A DNA stretch of 64,000 nucleotides from Bactrocera neohumeralis. Taxonomy: Eukaryota > Arthropoda > Insecta > Diptera > Tephritidae. Position numbers and translations under genes: made by a program. Each line of letters starts with the position of its first letter. Position 1 is the stretch's first letter. Below the pieces are notes generated by a model, which was not told the DNA's origin, ran no database searches, and worked only from the letters and a program-made list of their open reading frames with translations. The DNA lies in the NCBI RefSeq assembly GCF_024586455.1, contig NW_026089623.1, positions 2,849,367 to 2,913,366 of the forward strand, read 5' to 3'. Positions 1 to 11,105 of the stretch are shown here, piece by piece.

Positions 1-453
1 AAAATGAAAAACCGACTGATTAATCGAGGTAAAGAAAAAATGCTCTTTTTATTTTATGTAGATTAGTTTAATTTACAAAGGTAATTTTTTTCATTTTATA
101 TTTAATAACAAAATATGTAGAAAGTAAAGCAAAATGTACTCGCTACGTGCGAATGTTTATTAAAAATACACGGCGAGCGGACGAGGGGTATCCGGATGTA
201 AATATATATACCAAAGTTGGTGTCGACGCGACGAAATGTGTAAGCGAAAGTAAGCCCGGATGCGTGTAACGATGTATAATATATGAATCTGCCATCCCGT
301 TGTCCATCCTTTTTGTTGAGTGGGTTGTACAAGTGTGGTGAGTTGACTTGGTGTTATGTTATGGTGTCATCGGATGTGGTGTATTGTACTGTCTTGCTAG
401 GGTGCGCCAGTTTTTCCCAGGTAGAGTGGGAGGAGGCTTAACTCATTTAAACA
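1..453 (-). mobile_element. BEL/Pao-type LTR, partial, reverse strand
   Basis: Read on the minus strand from 453 downwards, this begins TGTTTAAATGAG and runs through the same blocks (GGGAAAAACTGGCGCACC; CAACAAAAAGGATGGAC) as the two LTRs at 37459-37919 and 50052-50542. The first ~170 bases align well by eye; the later part (U5 side) has diverged or belongs to another subfamily. The window begins close to where the LTR should end, so I cannot tell a solo LTR from the end of a longer element. The open frame at 102-332 lies inside it and is not a gene. Confidence 0.7.
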
Positions 454-1202
454 CTGACAAATCGCGCTTCAAAGATTTCGCTTTTTGCCCAAGCGCTCAC
501 ATATATATCTGCTAGACGCTCGGTCACTATTTCCCTTCTAGCTTCGATAATATTTCGAATTCTCATCTATAGCTTTGGGGACATATTCTTAGATAATTTT
601 TAAAGATATTTAAGCAAAAAAAATTTGATTGTTTGAAGCTTCTAAAGCAGGCTCCCTCTTAATAAAGATTTCGTATTAGAATTTATTGATCTTATAAAAA
701 ATTAAGTAACAATTTGGCAAACGAAAAGTGATAAATATAAAAATAAAATTGTGAAAAATAAAAGTTGAAATAACTTATTAACGAAATACAAAGAAATAGA
801 GAAAAGTGCTACATTAGAAATAAATTCAAAGAAATGTTCCGAAGAACAAACTCAAAATGGATTTGTATGTCGTGTATGGCGAAACGATTTCATACAGATC
901 GAACGCACATGTGTGTCGTGTATGGCCCCTTTAACTTGAAAATTTTTTTAAATTTGCCGACGACATTAGAGAGGACGGTAGAGAGAAGAAATGCCACTAA
1001 TATGTAAAATGTAAAATTATTCAAAGCTCTAACAAACCTGACGCTATTTTACAAATACAAGCATAAAATAGCTCTGTTCTATCATTTATAATAATAATTG
1101 ATAATTTAAAACAAAAATATGTACCTATTTACTTATATTTTGCATAAAAAATTTCACTTTGAAGAAATTATTAAAATTTCATTGAAGTGAGAATATATAC
1201 AA
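454..1202. other. AT-rich spacer, no gene seen
   Basis: No open frame, RNA gene or recognised repeat here. A short phrase (GTCGTGTATGGC) occurs twice near 869 and 917; I assign it no meaning. Confidence 0.5.
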
Positions 1203-1567
1203 AATGGACAGCGTGTACATTAGACCGGACTTAATTTTTTTTTGCAGAAAGAGCGTACCGCGCCCTCAAATTTTTCCTTTTTATGCCAATAACGAAATTC
1301 CAAAATCTTAGACTGATTGCCCTAGGTTAAGGCGTGGCACATGTCCACTAAAGTGGCTAAAACCGGTTATATGGACTTTTCAAGAGACAAGGCACAAAAA
1401 TATAAGTAAACTGTTTCATATATGTCTTTAATATATTATTATATTGAAATTAACTTACGTTTAATGATTTATATTTTTTATAATCATTTAAACTTAAGCG
1501 CAAAGGTTTGATTTATTAATGCTACCGTATTTTTTTCTATATTCAGTTACTGTTTGCAAGATATATT
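1203..1567 (+). repeat. Left long terminal inverted repeat
   Basis: Inverted match to 3924-4301. It contains the last ~20 codons and stop of the minus-strand transposase (1494-1556), so coding sequence forms the inner part of the inverted repeat. Confidence 0.75.
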
Positions 1568-3686
1568 GTTTCTCTTCTTCGTTTTTTGTTAGAGTTGCAT
1601 TATATTCTTCCATTAGTTTTACAAAACGGTCTGCGGTATCATTAACAACATGTAAGTTTTTCACAATATTCATTCCTTTTTGAAATTCGGATTCATTGTG
1701 CCACCTGGATGGGTCAAGTTTTAGAAAGTTAGTTTGAATATTAAATCTTTCGAAAAAGCTCACTGTTGTTTTTGTTAACAAAATCTGAAATATTGTTTTG
1801 GTTTAATTCATTCATGTTTGTTACTATTCTTTTATTCTCATTATTTTGTTCTTTTTTGAGATTTTCAACCATTTTCCTCTTTTCTCCAAGGTCTACAGCA
1901 TTATCAAAAAATTAAAGACCTGCTGCTTCTGGTGTCAGATACCACAAGTGATTCGAAAACTTGAGTGTTACTTCATTGCTTATTATTTCATTCAATTTAA
2001 TAACATTTTTAATAAAATTTAAATTATTTAAGGGTGCTTTCGCGGCAATTGGCGCTTCAATCCACGGTCTCAAATAAATTTTCAAAATGAACACACTAAT
2101 ATCTTGTATAGCATTTGCCTCATCTGACGACATTAAGAATTGGTGGCGGAAAAGAAAAATCTTTATTGTATATATCGCTTTAGCCATCCATCGGGCATGA
2201 TGCATCGCTTCAGGTGATTTAAACCTTACAGGCTCTGTGTTTCGGCCAAGAAATAAAAGGCTCAATTCCAATGACTCCTTGTAGTCTGCCCTGGGATGTT
2301 GTTTAGTGATATAGTTATGAGCAAATTGAGCTAATTGGTCTTATTCAGCTTTGTTTGGCGCAAGATTTATTTTTTTATCCACCATTCCACTTGCAAACTT
2401 TTGCTGATTGATTTTGGGCCAATTTTTTTTAAAACGCTGGAAAGTATTTAATGATGGACCACTTAATTTTAAATCATATTTCGCGAAAGCACTTTTCAGC
2501 AAGAGCTCATATATGTGATGACGGCAAGGGAGATATAACAATTCTCTATTGAGGTGTTGTTCTAATAAAATGGAAGTACCTTGTAATCTACCTGCATTTG
2601 TCGCGGTAGTATCAAAACATTAAGTTTCTACCTTGTTTGGAAAGAATGTTGTTAATATTTACTATTATAAGAAATTACTTTTAAATACCTTTTCTGTTAG
2701 ATTCCATTCCTGTAATAGTTCGAGTATGGCGTCTGTCTGTTCTTTGCCAGTACCAGCTGACAGGGCAGGTACTCCAAGTAGATGTTCAATGCCATCTATT
2801 GTTATCACAACTGGTAATCTGTCCAGTTTTGCGTTTCCTGTGATTGACGGTAAAATTTTTCCATCCCAGTGTACCGTAATTTGATTTATATTGCTGTTTT
2901 TAAAATCCGTCATCAGTTTTGCAGCAGTTTCCGAACGCATTTGTGTACGGCAAAGCCGAATCGATGTCTTGCTGATTACCAATGTACTGATATCATGTTC
3001 CAATGCTTCAGCCGCAGCTATCAGAATACGTACTGCGTGCCTATCACTGACTTTGCACTTGTCTAAGGTCACAACAAGCTTTGAAGTGATAAAATGTTTC
3101 ATTCCTCGTTTTCTGTTTTTTGTTGAAAGCTACAGTTAGCAGTTTGATCAGTATTATCATCACTGTCGTATACATCAATTAGTTCTTCAGTATTGTCACT
3201 CAAATCATTCGCTGTTAGGAATACTTGGAATTGTTCTTCACCCTGCTTTATTTTTCGGATTACCTCTTTCTCAATACGAGTATTTCTTCGCTTTTCTTTT
3301 TCAAATAATGAACGATCGCATCCCACCATGGCAACAGGTCTAATGTCAAATAAGTTATTCATATTTTTAATAAACTGATCTTCTCGCATTTTTTGAAGTG
3401 GTGTGCTGCGTTTGCAAATTTTTTGCAGATTTTTCCATTCTTTATATAAAGCTTCAACTTTTTGAACACTTCTATCAATTTGGCGCACTGGAATACGGGC
3501 TTTATTCTAAAGAATTTCGGCCTCTTTGATAACCAGATACGCACTTGAACGAAGATCCAATTTCACTTTACGCATGTTATAAAACAACATTTTCAAAACT
3601 TGCCCATTGGAAGGCAGCTTAGATCCAACAATTTGGCTTTCGTCATACTCTAATAAATAAATTTTTTCACTAGCTCTTGTGTCCAT
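1494..3686 (-). pseudogene. Transposase relic, CxxH / HHARWM family (possibly hAT-like)
   Basis: Reading from an ATG at 3686 down to 1494, the frames give in order: an N-terminal region (LPSNGQVLKM...), interrupted by an in-frame TAG near 3509-3511; a middle block (TVHWDGKILPSITG; 3102-2665); CFDTTATNAG near 2610; a CxxH motif (LPCRHHIYELLL; ~2530); HHARWM (~2190); and a C-terminus ending in SNLCA. This order matches a transposase family I know from many insect genomes, usually annotated only as hypothetical, of roughly 600 residues. Several stops and frame changes break it. A ~57-bp stretch at about 2633-2689 has GT...AG ends and separates ...NLTEK from ...CFDTT, so it may be a short intron; a TAA lies just after it. 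Non-functional. Confidence 0.7.
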
Positions 3687-3923
3687 TTTTCAAATACAAT
3701 CAATATCAATTCTCTTTAAAGCAATAATGTTTCTATGATTCAAAGCTCAAAATAAATAGACTTCACTTTTTACACACTTTTAATTGCCACGTGGCTCAAA
3801 ACTAACGGTATTGACCAGATGTTGACTTTCCTCTGTTGTTGCCAACATTTTATTTTACGATTTAAATATATGTTTACAGAGTTGCCTTTTTGCCATTTTT
3901 TTTAAAGGCTTATGTTTTAAAAC

Positions 3924-4301
3924 TTTTATGCAAACAGTAACTGAATATAGGAAAAAATACGGTAGCATTAATAAATCAGACCTTTGCGCTTAAGTTTAAA
4001 TGATTAAAAAGAATATAAATCATTAAACGTAAGTAAATTTCAATATACAAATATACTAAAGACATATATGAAACATTTTACTTATATTTTTGTGCCTTGT
4101 CTCTTGAAAAGTCCATTTAAACCGGTTTTAGCCACTTTAGTGGGCATGTGCCACGCCTTAACCTAGGGCAATCAGTCTAAGATTTTGGAATTTCGTTATT
4201 GGCATAAAAAGGAAAAATTGGCGGGAGCGTTACACTCTTTTTGCAAAAAAAAAATTTTCCCATACAAAAAAAGACCAGTCTAATGTACATGCCGGCCATT
4301 G
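3924..4301 (-). repeat. Right long terminal inverted repeat
   Basis: Inverted match to 1203-1567. On the plus strand it still reads as the transposase C-terminus (ending ...SDLCA-stop near 3992), a copy of the 3' coding end with no gene attached. A few small indels separate the arms near the outer end, where one arm has a longer T-run. Confidence 0.75.
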
Positions 4302-4490
4302 TTGTGTCGCTGCCTTCTTACAAATGTTCATGTAGTAGGATTCACGACGCCATTTACAGTTCACTGTCGTGCTGTCATGCCGTGTCGCTCTCTATGTGTT
4401 CGGATCGTAACTTTCGTCAACCAGACAAACAAAAGTACTTGGTTGGTTTTGTTAGCTATCTTTTTCTCTTTTCAAACTTTCAATAAAGTC

Positions 4491-4990
4491 ACTAGGGGTA
4501 TTCTCTTGCTCTTGCAAAACCCTTGCACGGTGAACGAATTACAGAATTTTCCTCTTGGTGCAACGGCACAACAACAAACACACGCATAAAATTATTTGCA
4601 ATGGCTGTAAAATATTTCAGACCAAAACCCATGTTTATTCGTGCAATGACACGTAAAAAATAATTGCAACCCTGTGCTAACTGTCATTTTTTCTAAATAC
4701 ATATTTTGACGTTAATTTGTTAAGGAAGGTAAATTTTAAATAGATTTTATAATTTCCATTTAAATTATAAAGATTTGTTAGAGTTTTTTTTGTTAAGAAT
4801 GAATGCAAATGGTTCGCCAATTCACATTAGCCATGCACAATAGTCATTTACAATAAATTGACCGAATCAGCAGTTTATATAGTACATATGTATATCACTA
4901 GATTCTGCAATGGGTGCTCTCGTGCCCTTGTATATTTCGGTATAGGATTTTTGCAATCTGCAATCTTGCAAGAGTAAGAAAATACCCCTA
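4491..4990. mobile_element. Non-autonomous hAT-like MITE, 500 bp
   Basis: The left end TAGGGGTATTCTCTTGCTC and the right end, read inverted, TAGGGGTATTTTCTTACTC match at 17 of 19 bases, and the following CTTGCAA is shared. TAGGGGTATT termini are typical of hAT MITEs. No coding capacity. The 8-bp flanks (AAAGTCAC and CTATATTT) do not match, so the target duplication is lost or the ends are off by a few bases. Confidence 0.7.
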
Positions 4991-5129
4991 CTATATTTTT
5001 ATAATTTTGCTTAGATCCGTAACAATTCATCGTTTTATATAAATGCAAAGGCCATATATGTATGTATGTACATACAAGTATTTTGATTCATATGGTAGGT
5101 AAGTTCAATGGTAGGTAAGTATGTAGGTA

Positions 5130-5440
5130 AGAGTACCGCAACTAAGGGCTCAGTGAAACTACTTACATTCATATTTGTGGACAACCATTCAAGGTGTGGA
5201 GACTGATGGGTTCCAAGTATTTTGTGTAGAATTTGTAATAATGCTGGACATTCGCAGAAGAAGTGGAATTCCGTTTCCGTATTCCCTTCTTGCTTGTGCA
5301 GCTGGTGCAACTACTGTTATAAAGGCCAGTGTCCCGTTATAGCAGCTGTAAGTTTGTTTCTGGACTTTTGTTCTATTCCTGTCATATTTCGGCCATAATT
5401 GTTTTGTTGCAGCTTGTTGTTGTGTTCCATCGTTCATGCA
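5130..5440 (-). pseudogene. Non-LTR retrotransposon C-terminal fragment
   Basis: On the minus strand two frames carry pieces of a LINE ORF2 C-terminus: LWPKYDRNRTK, then in another frame LTAAITGHW, then HKQEGNTETEFHFFCECPAL. The order LW...R(T/S)K, TGH, and a Cys/His-rich (ET..HF.CECPAL) end is the usual tail of LINE polymerases after the RNase H region. The zinc-like motif is incomplete and a frameshift separates the parts. Short relic with no clear ends. Confidence 0.5.
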
Positions 5441-6741
5441 ATTTGATCAAAATACTTACAGAGCTTCCTTTTGATCATTCGTTTTATGGATAAGTGGAAG
5501 ATTTATATGTATAACCCTATATATCTCGCTCAGTTTTATGTGAACAAAAACCGTTAAGTGAACAGGTTGCAAGAGTATTAAAAGTCCTGATATTAAACAG
5601 TTAATAATTAAAAATAAAATTTTTTTTATCGTATAATACGATAAAGAAAAACTTAAAAATAATTATTATTACCTCTGGGCATATCCAAAACTTGCCGCAA
5701 AATATGATTATATCGTGCGACAAGCTTTACCATTTTCCAAAATTATTATTAATTAAGCTCCTTGTCGACAGTATTAATATCTTTTTTTTTTTAATTCATA
5801 TACAGCACATGCTTCTGAATACTCATTCGAACAACTGTGTTGTTTCATTCTTTCTTATAATTGCTACCAATTTCGAATTCCCGTACACCAAACATAATTC
5901 TTTTGAGAAGCAAATAACCAGCAGGGTTGACAATAGGCAGCGTCTGGTATTTTGGAATAAAACAACCAAAAACGATTAACTTAATATTTTGTTCGTGAAG
6001 TTTCACAAGTCATAAGAAGATTTCCCAAGTCATAAGAAGATTTGTTTTACAAAATTTCGAAAAATGTAGAGGTTTGTGGATTCTCCAAACCCACCACTGT
6101 CATGCAAATATCATCCTCATTCACATGATCGGCGACGGAGGTATCTGCAACTGCAATAATTCTTCTTCTTCTGTTAGCTTCTCAACCAACACTGCAGTTA
6201 CCACAGTAATTGAGTCACTATCAATAGAAATATTTTGGCCTGATGTACTTGCGGAAGGCTGATTAAAAAAAAGAGAAACACAATTATACGCTACAAGTGT
6301 CGTTGGGGAATCCCCGGGAAAAATTATCACTGTTTGTGTTAGACCTGCATTAATGTACCTACTGCAAGTGACTTGCATTTTTTACGATATTTCGCGTTAT
6401 TACAATAAGCTGTAACCGAAATCTATAGATTTGACATGATATATTGACTTAAGGGACATCAATGTGAGTCATAAAATTGAACCACTATATTGATCAGTAT
6501 AAAAAAGTTTATTGACATTAGCTTACATACTCCTTATATAGCACTAATTTTTTAACTATTCTCGCAAAAAAATCTTCACTCGAATTCACAATAAAACGCA
6601 CATCAACGAATAACAAAACGCAAATATTACACAATGCGGTCAGCCTGATCTTTGTCAATCTCATTTAGTATAAAGACTGCCCTCAGTTACCCGTTTTTCG
6701 TCACTTGATTCAAGAACTTCTTACGCCGAGAAGGGTGCCTT
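5441..6741. other. Unassigned AT-rich DNA
   Basis: No supported gene. On the minus strand about 6150-6262, a T-rich tract ending in CAG precedes an open stretch (PSASTSGQNISIDSDSI...), which could be an exon of a host or TE gene, but nothing around it confirms this. Confidence 0.4.
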
Positions 6742-7059
6742 AGTAATGCGCGGAACCCTTTTTACAATCTAAGAGAGATACACCTCATAATTCCCACAAA
6801 GGGGAAATGGATGAATAAAGTGTTTTTAAAACTGATCGCGAACGGTCCCCTCCAGCTGCAGACACCTTAACAACTAACGCTGTGACAGTTACAACGATAA
6901 CAGAATATAGGACGCCAGGACTCCAGGACTCCTGGCGTCCTATATTCTGTTAGGACCGTTCGCGATCAGTTTTAAAAACACTTTATTCATCCATTTCCTC
7001 TTTGTGAGAATTATGAGGTGTATCTCTCTTAGATTGTAAAAAGGGTTCCGCGCATTACT
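6742..7059. repeat. Large foldback repeat with inner hairpin
   Basis: The 6742-6849 arm (AGTAATGCGCGGAACCC...GAACGGTCC) returns inverted at 6953-7059 with few mismatches. Between them lies a 22-bp perfect hairpin (6899-6920 with 6930-6951: AACAGAATATAGGACGCCAGGA) around a 9-base loop. A weaker inverted match continues outward to about 6719 and 7083. No coding sequence. It could be a foldback-type TE or an inverted duplication of an LTR piece. Confidence 0.8.
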
Positions 7060-7314
7060 TATTCCCCTTCGCCACGGTAAGCGACCAACGCTGAAGCACT
7101 TATTTGAATTATCTTCACAAAATTCTTAAAAAACTTAAAAACCTAACATTTTCCAAACTTAATTTTTTCACTTAGGGAATTAGGTGAATTTACAATAGCT
7201 TAATAACTCATTCCTGAGTGGCTAAATGAGCTCTGACCCCCTCTTAATATAACACAATGAGATATAAGAAATTATAAACGGTCTTAAATAAAGTAAGCGT
7301 ACCTTTTCTTCTTT

Positions 7315-7760
7315 ACTGGCGTAGAAACCGCTTAAGCGGTTATAGCCGAGTTAGGAACAGCTCCAGTCGTTTCTTTTTTCGGAAGGTGTTCCATTTGGAG
7401 ATTCCAAGCGAAGCCAGATCTTTCTCCACCTGGTCCCTGCAATGGACTGGAGGTCTCCGCTCTTACCGGCGGGTACTGCGTCGAATACTTTCAGAGCTGG
7501 AGTGTGTTCGTCCATTCGGACGACATGACCTAGCCAGTGTAGCCGCTGTCTTTTAATTACGTGAACTGTGTCAATGTCGTCGTATATCTCATTCCATCGG
7601 ATGCGATATTCGCCGAAGCCAACACGCAAAGGACCATAAATCTTTCTCTCGAAAACTCGTAAGGTCGACTCATCAGATGTTGTAATCGTCCATACCTCTG
7701 CACCATATGGTTGGACAGGATTAATGAGTGTCTTATGCGTCTCGCTTCCCTTTTCAGCTC
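7315..7760 (-). pseudogene. LINE reverse transcriptase C-terminal fragment (AAG-tailed family)
   Basis: Minus-strand frames give QPYGAEVWTITTSDESTLR, then EYRIRWNEIYDDIDTVH, RLHWLGHVVRMDE and a truncated R/G-rich end. This is the region after the polymerase palm in LINEs that end with WLGHVVRM...RG.RP..RWKD. The plus-strand fragment at 27056-27430 is a better-preserved relative. The 3' end shows the same ...GTTTCTACGCCAG followed by an AAG-rich run (minus strand near 7315). Frameshifts and a deletion against the 27056 copy mark it as dead. Confidence 0.6.
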
Positions 7761-7767
7761 TTAGTAT

Positions 7768-8205
7768 CTATCCCATCCCGCACGTATTGTGGTCGATTGT
7801 AACTTTACGATTGTAACTCCTCCTCGTACCAGCTTTTCTTTTGCCTTTTCCGAAAAGTCGAGTAGAAAATCGTTCCACTGTCTGTTGTGATTGCAGCTTC
7901 TCGACGTCGAACTTTCCTTGTGTTTGTTGACGCGCGGTTTTTGCTGCACAGAGGCGGGTGCCAATCTTGGCTGCAACAAGGTAGTGGTCCGAGTCTATGT
8001 TAGGACCTCGGAGCGCACGCACATCTAAAACATTGCATACGTGTCTTCCGTCTATTACAACATGATCGATCTGGTTGGTGGTTTTTCGATCCGGGGACAA
8101 CCAGGTGGCTTGATGAATTTTCTTGGGCTGGAATCTAGTACTACAGATAACCATATTTCGGGCCCCCGCGAAGTCGATCTGCCTCGATCCATTTGGGGAT
8201 GTTTC
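7768..8205 (-). pseudogene. LINE endonuclease C-terminal fragment
   Basis: From about 8200 downwards the minus strand encodes ARNMVICSTRF, KKIHQATWLSPDRKTTNQID, HVCNVLDVRALRGPNIDSDH and YLVAAK. This is the C-terminal half of an apurinic-type LINE endonuclease: the NQIDHV and SDHYLV segments hold the catalytic Asp-His pair. It directly precedes, in the same orientation, the polymerase C-terminal fragment at 7315-7760, so both may come from one LINE copy that lost its polymerase core. The N-terminal half of the nuclease is missing. Confidence 0.6.
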
Positions 8206-8620
8206 GTCGTGGAGGCTGAATTTCCCGACAGTTTAACAACTGCTACCACAATAAGGTCGTCTGCGCATGCAACTAATTTAAAAGTTTCCTGTTGGTGTCT
8301 CCTTAGTACCCCATCATACATTATGTTCCATAAAAGGGGGCCTAATACCGAGCCTTGCGGTACTCCAAGTCGCCTGTTTTCAAAATAACTTATAACAATT
8401 TCCATAAGATATTGAAGAGCGTGCATGTCACACAGAGCCTTGATTATGATCGCGGTGTCAACGACATCGTATAGTGCGTCAATGGCGGACCTCTTTTTCA
8501 TAAAGCCGTATTGTCTTTCTGATAATCCGCCGGCTTTCTGGATTACTAACTCCAAGCGGTTTCTTACTATGCTTTCCGTATGTATGGTGTCTTCGTGCAT
8601 GTTGTTTTCAGATGTTGATA
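8206..8620 (-). pseudogene. R1-like LINE reverse transcriptase fragment, internally deleted
   Basis: Minus strand: NRLELVIQKAGGLSERQYGF, then SAIDALYDVV, then a jump to YLMEIVISYFENRRLGV, PQGSVLGPLLWNIMYDG and a palm-C motif ACADDLIVV. The order fits R1-clade polymerases (AGGLSERQYGF...GVPQGSVLGPLLWN...FADD). The segment that should carry palm motif A (DIKNAF-like) is absent between DALYDVV and YLMEI, so the copy could not be active. It is fused at ~8205 to endonuclease sequence of another LINE type. Confidence 0.65.
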
Positions 8621-8972
8621 GGATATTTATTTATTTATTTATTAAAGGAAATACAATTATGAATAATTATTCTACCTATAAAATATAACAGCACTAGCGA
8701 CAGAGCTTTCGGCTGAGGGATTAAATTAATTTGTACATTTAATTATCAAATGTTAGTTATGAGTTAGGGTTATGACTAATGTTGAAGTATTATATAAAAT
8801 ATATACTTATATATAAATATACATATAGTATATACAAATGCTTAATCTAAAATTTACATTGTGAATGCTTATGATTAGAAGTACATAGTTACATATGTGC
8901 AGAAATTTACTTAATTTTAAGTTGTAGTGTAGGAAATATATACAAAGCTGTGATAATGATATTAGGTTGATT
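8621..8972 (-). mobile_element. 3' UTR and TAAA tail of the I-type LINE
   Basis: On the minus strand the LINE coding end at 8973 is followed by ~330 non-coding bases and then (AAAT)n repeats at about 8627-8645. This marks the 3' end of the LINE whose coding sequence continues at 8973-10365 and 17042-18860. Confidence 0.65.
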
Positions 8973-10365
8973 TTAGATAAGGTGCTTTAATTGGGCTCTG
9001 GAGATGAAGTTGTAGATATTTTTTATGTTGGCAGTTGTTGGTTCTTGGAGAAGTTTCGAAGGAGAGGTGTCGATGAAATCTCGTCGTATGTTACAAAGCG
9101 TAGGACAGAGGTTTAATATGTGTTCTACGGAGTTTGGTGAACTGTTGCATAGCCGGCAGCCAGGCATTATGTTCCGATCCAGAATATGTTGGTGAGTTAA
9201 GATACAGTGTCCTAAGCGAAGTCGTGTGAAAATTTTGATCTCCGGGATGCTGCACGCGGAAGGGTAGGCGGGGTTTATGAGTCGATAGCGGTTGTCAAAA
9301 GAATCCCATGCCGCTCTCGCTTTAAGCTATAGTTAGTATAGTTTTTTACAAATCGCAAAATGTCGTTGCTTTCATAAGTTTTCACGAAAATGCATGGACT
9401 ACGAGTGACGTTTTTTGCTTCTTTATCAGCGAGTTCGTTACCTGGAATGTCACAGTGGCCTGGAATCCACATTAGTTAACTTTTCTTTGGCCATCAATTA
9501 ATTTGTCCCGAATTTCTCTGATTAGAGGGCTACTGTTGGATGTATTTTGAACGGCTGTGATTGTTGCAAGACTGTCGGTACATATTACAAATTTGCCTTT
9601 GCAAATCGATGTCCATTGGATAGCTTCTTATATGGCGTATGCTTCAGTGGTGAAGACCGAGCATGGCGATAAAAGTAACCCCTTTTTAATAATTTTCGAG
9701 TTCTCCGAAACCACTGCATAAGCGGTGTTGTGGGAGTTTTTGGAGCCATCTGTGTAAATGAATTTCCATCCTTCTGAAATGAGCACTCTTTCGCGATGCA
9801 TAAATAGTTGTTTATATACCTCACCATTCGTGGAAGCTTTGTTCCATCTCATTAATTTGTCTTCTATAACAGAAGAGGGAAGAGTCCATGGTGGGTGTTT
9901 GCTAATATTGGAAGACTTAGATGTATGGGGTTTATCAATTTCATGGACATACTTTAGGACAAGGTGTATAGTTGAAGGGAATTTGAGTGTTCGCTTGCGT
10001 CGTGTGGCTGACCGTACGTCGTTGAGTAAATTAGCGTTAGCGCCTAGATATACCTTTGGTATTAGCTGTAATGTGTTAGACTTCAGTCTTTCGTTTATAT
10101 GTGGCATTCCGGATTCAGCAAGTATGCTTATGGTGCTGGAGGTTGGAAATGCCCTTAGGCTTCTTCTTACTGCCATGTGATAAGGTGCATACAGTTTTTT
10201 TAACTCGCTGCCTGCATGATGCCCATAGATTGGTAGTCCGTAGTCAATAACCGATAAAATTTGAGAACTCACGACGTTGATTCGTATTGTAGGATGAACG
10301 AATGAATGTCGTGAGGATAAGAACTTAATTATATTATACCTTTCAAAAAGTTTTTTCCTTATATA
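8973..10365 (-). pseudogene. I-type LINE ORF2, C-terminal half with RNase H
   Basis: Minus-strand frames give a post-polymerase region (SVIDYGLPIYGHHAG; AVRRSLRAFPTSSTI), an RNase H start (FIYTDGSK, ~9750), an RNase H end (WIPGHCDIPGNELADKEAK, ~9460) and a Cys/His C-terminus (CRLCNSS..SVEHILNLCP, ~9150). RNase H placed after the polymerase is typical of I-clade LINEs. Two or three frame changes break it. At 10365 the sequence is cut by the gypsy LTR; the polymerase core continues at 17042 on the far side of that insertion. Confidence 0.75.
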
Positions 10366-10662
10366 AGTTATCGCGAGGAAACGACACACCCTAATTCCCG
10401 TCGTAATAAGAGCCTACCACTCTGCACATGTCGCTAAGTCAGCACATTTTGCGTGAGAACATTGGCCAGACATCAAAGTAAACAAACACCATGCACGAGG
10501 CGCAAGGTCAGCAAAACGTCAGCAGAGGAGCCACAACGCGATGCGGGTTGGTGGCTTGAGCTAAGTTAGGAATAATTTTAAGGGGCACTTTATACTTGAC
10601 AACTAAGCCAAGATGACGGCAAATAAAATAATTTTAAAATTGAACAATACATTTGAATAATT
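10366..10662 (+). repeat. 5' LTR of the gypsy element
   Basis: 297 bp, the same length as 16741-17037. I count two substitutions (C/T near 10530, A/G near 10611). Gypsy-group LTRs classically begin AGTTA, as here. Confidence 0.92.
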
Positions 10663-10680
10663 GGCGCCCAACGTGGGGCA
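10662..10680 (+). other. Primer binding site
   Basis: TGGCGCCCAACGTGGGGC begins on the last base of the LTR. This is the standard gypsy-group tRNA primer site, also seen (as ...GTGGAGC) after the LTR ending at 31064. Confidence 0.85.
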
Positions 10681-10956
10681 CGCGAGTGAAAAGTTTAATA
10701 GAAAAATATAAAGTTCTTAACTCGACTCGTGTGACTACGATAGCTGGCTCACTTAAAATCAACAACAAACAACTACTTGGACTCAACGTGGACTTTAAGA
10801 AGAGACAACCTTTGGCCCGATCAACTAACCGGAAGAACCTGAACCTAATTTTAATCTATTCAAATCCAATGGAAGGGTAAGTGAGATGCTCGTTTCCTGG
10901 AATAAATATAACAATAATTGTGAATAAAATAAAGGAAAGTGACAGAACAAAAATTA

Positions 10957-11091
10957 ATGAGTGAAGGTCTGGAAGACCTTTTTAGAAATTTAAAGTTAGG
11001 AAGTCAGAAAGCAAATATGAACACAGAACAAATAAGCGAGTTAATTAAGGCGGAAGTTAGAAGTGCTTTGGCAGCACAAGGAAGTTATTAG
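10957..11091 (+). pseudogene. gag: Gag N-terminal segment
   Basis: A 44-codon frame starting at the first good ATG after the leader (MSEGLEDLFRNLKLGSQ...) and ending in TAG at 11089-11091. It is probably the true Gag N-terminus, because the next Gag frame (from ~11070, phase differing by one) has no ATG of its own. A small indel near 11080-11100 would separate the two. Confidence 0.6.
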
Positions 11092-11105
11092 CAATCCAAA
11101 ACCAA

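Larger units (their letters stand above)
1203..4301 (-). mobile_element. DNA transposon with ~370-bp inverted ends around a dead transposase
   Basis: Two long inverted copies (about 1203-1567 and 3924-4301) enclose a minus-strand transposase relic. The arms share blocks such as GACTGATTGCCCTAGG / CCTAGGGCAATCAGTC, CACTTTAGTGG and GCGCTTAAG and match at most positions. Exact outer ends and a target duplication could not be fixed. The CxxH motif in the transposase suggests a hAT-related superfamily, which is inference. Confidence 0.75.

Noticed and set aside
102..332. Open frame on the minus strand
   Set aside because: Lies within the BEL-type LTR and has no domain.
4241..4589. Two overlapping plus-strand frames
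   Set aside because: They run across the transposon TIR into the MITE; Cys/Ser-rich chance translation.
6121..6378. Possible exon (PSASTSGQNISI...)
   Set aside because: Only an acceptor-like tract supports it; no homologous domain or neighbouring exon recognised. Mentioned in the spacer entry only.
8041..8388. Plus-strand frame of 115 codons
   Set aside because: Antisense shadow of the LINE endonuclease/RT fragments.
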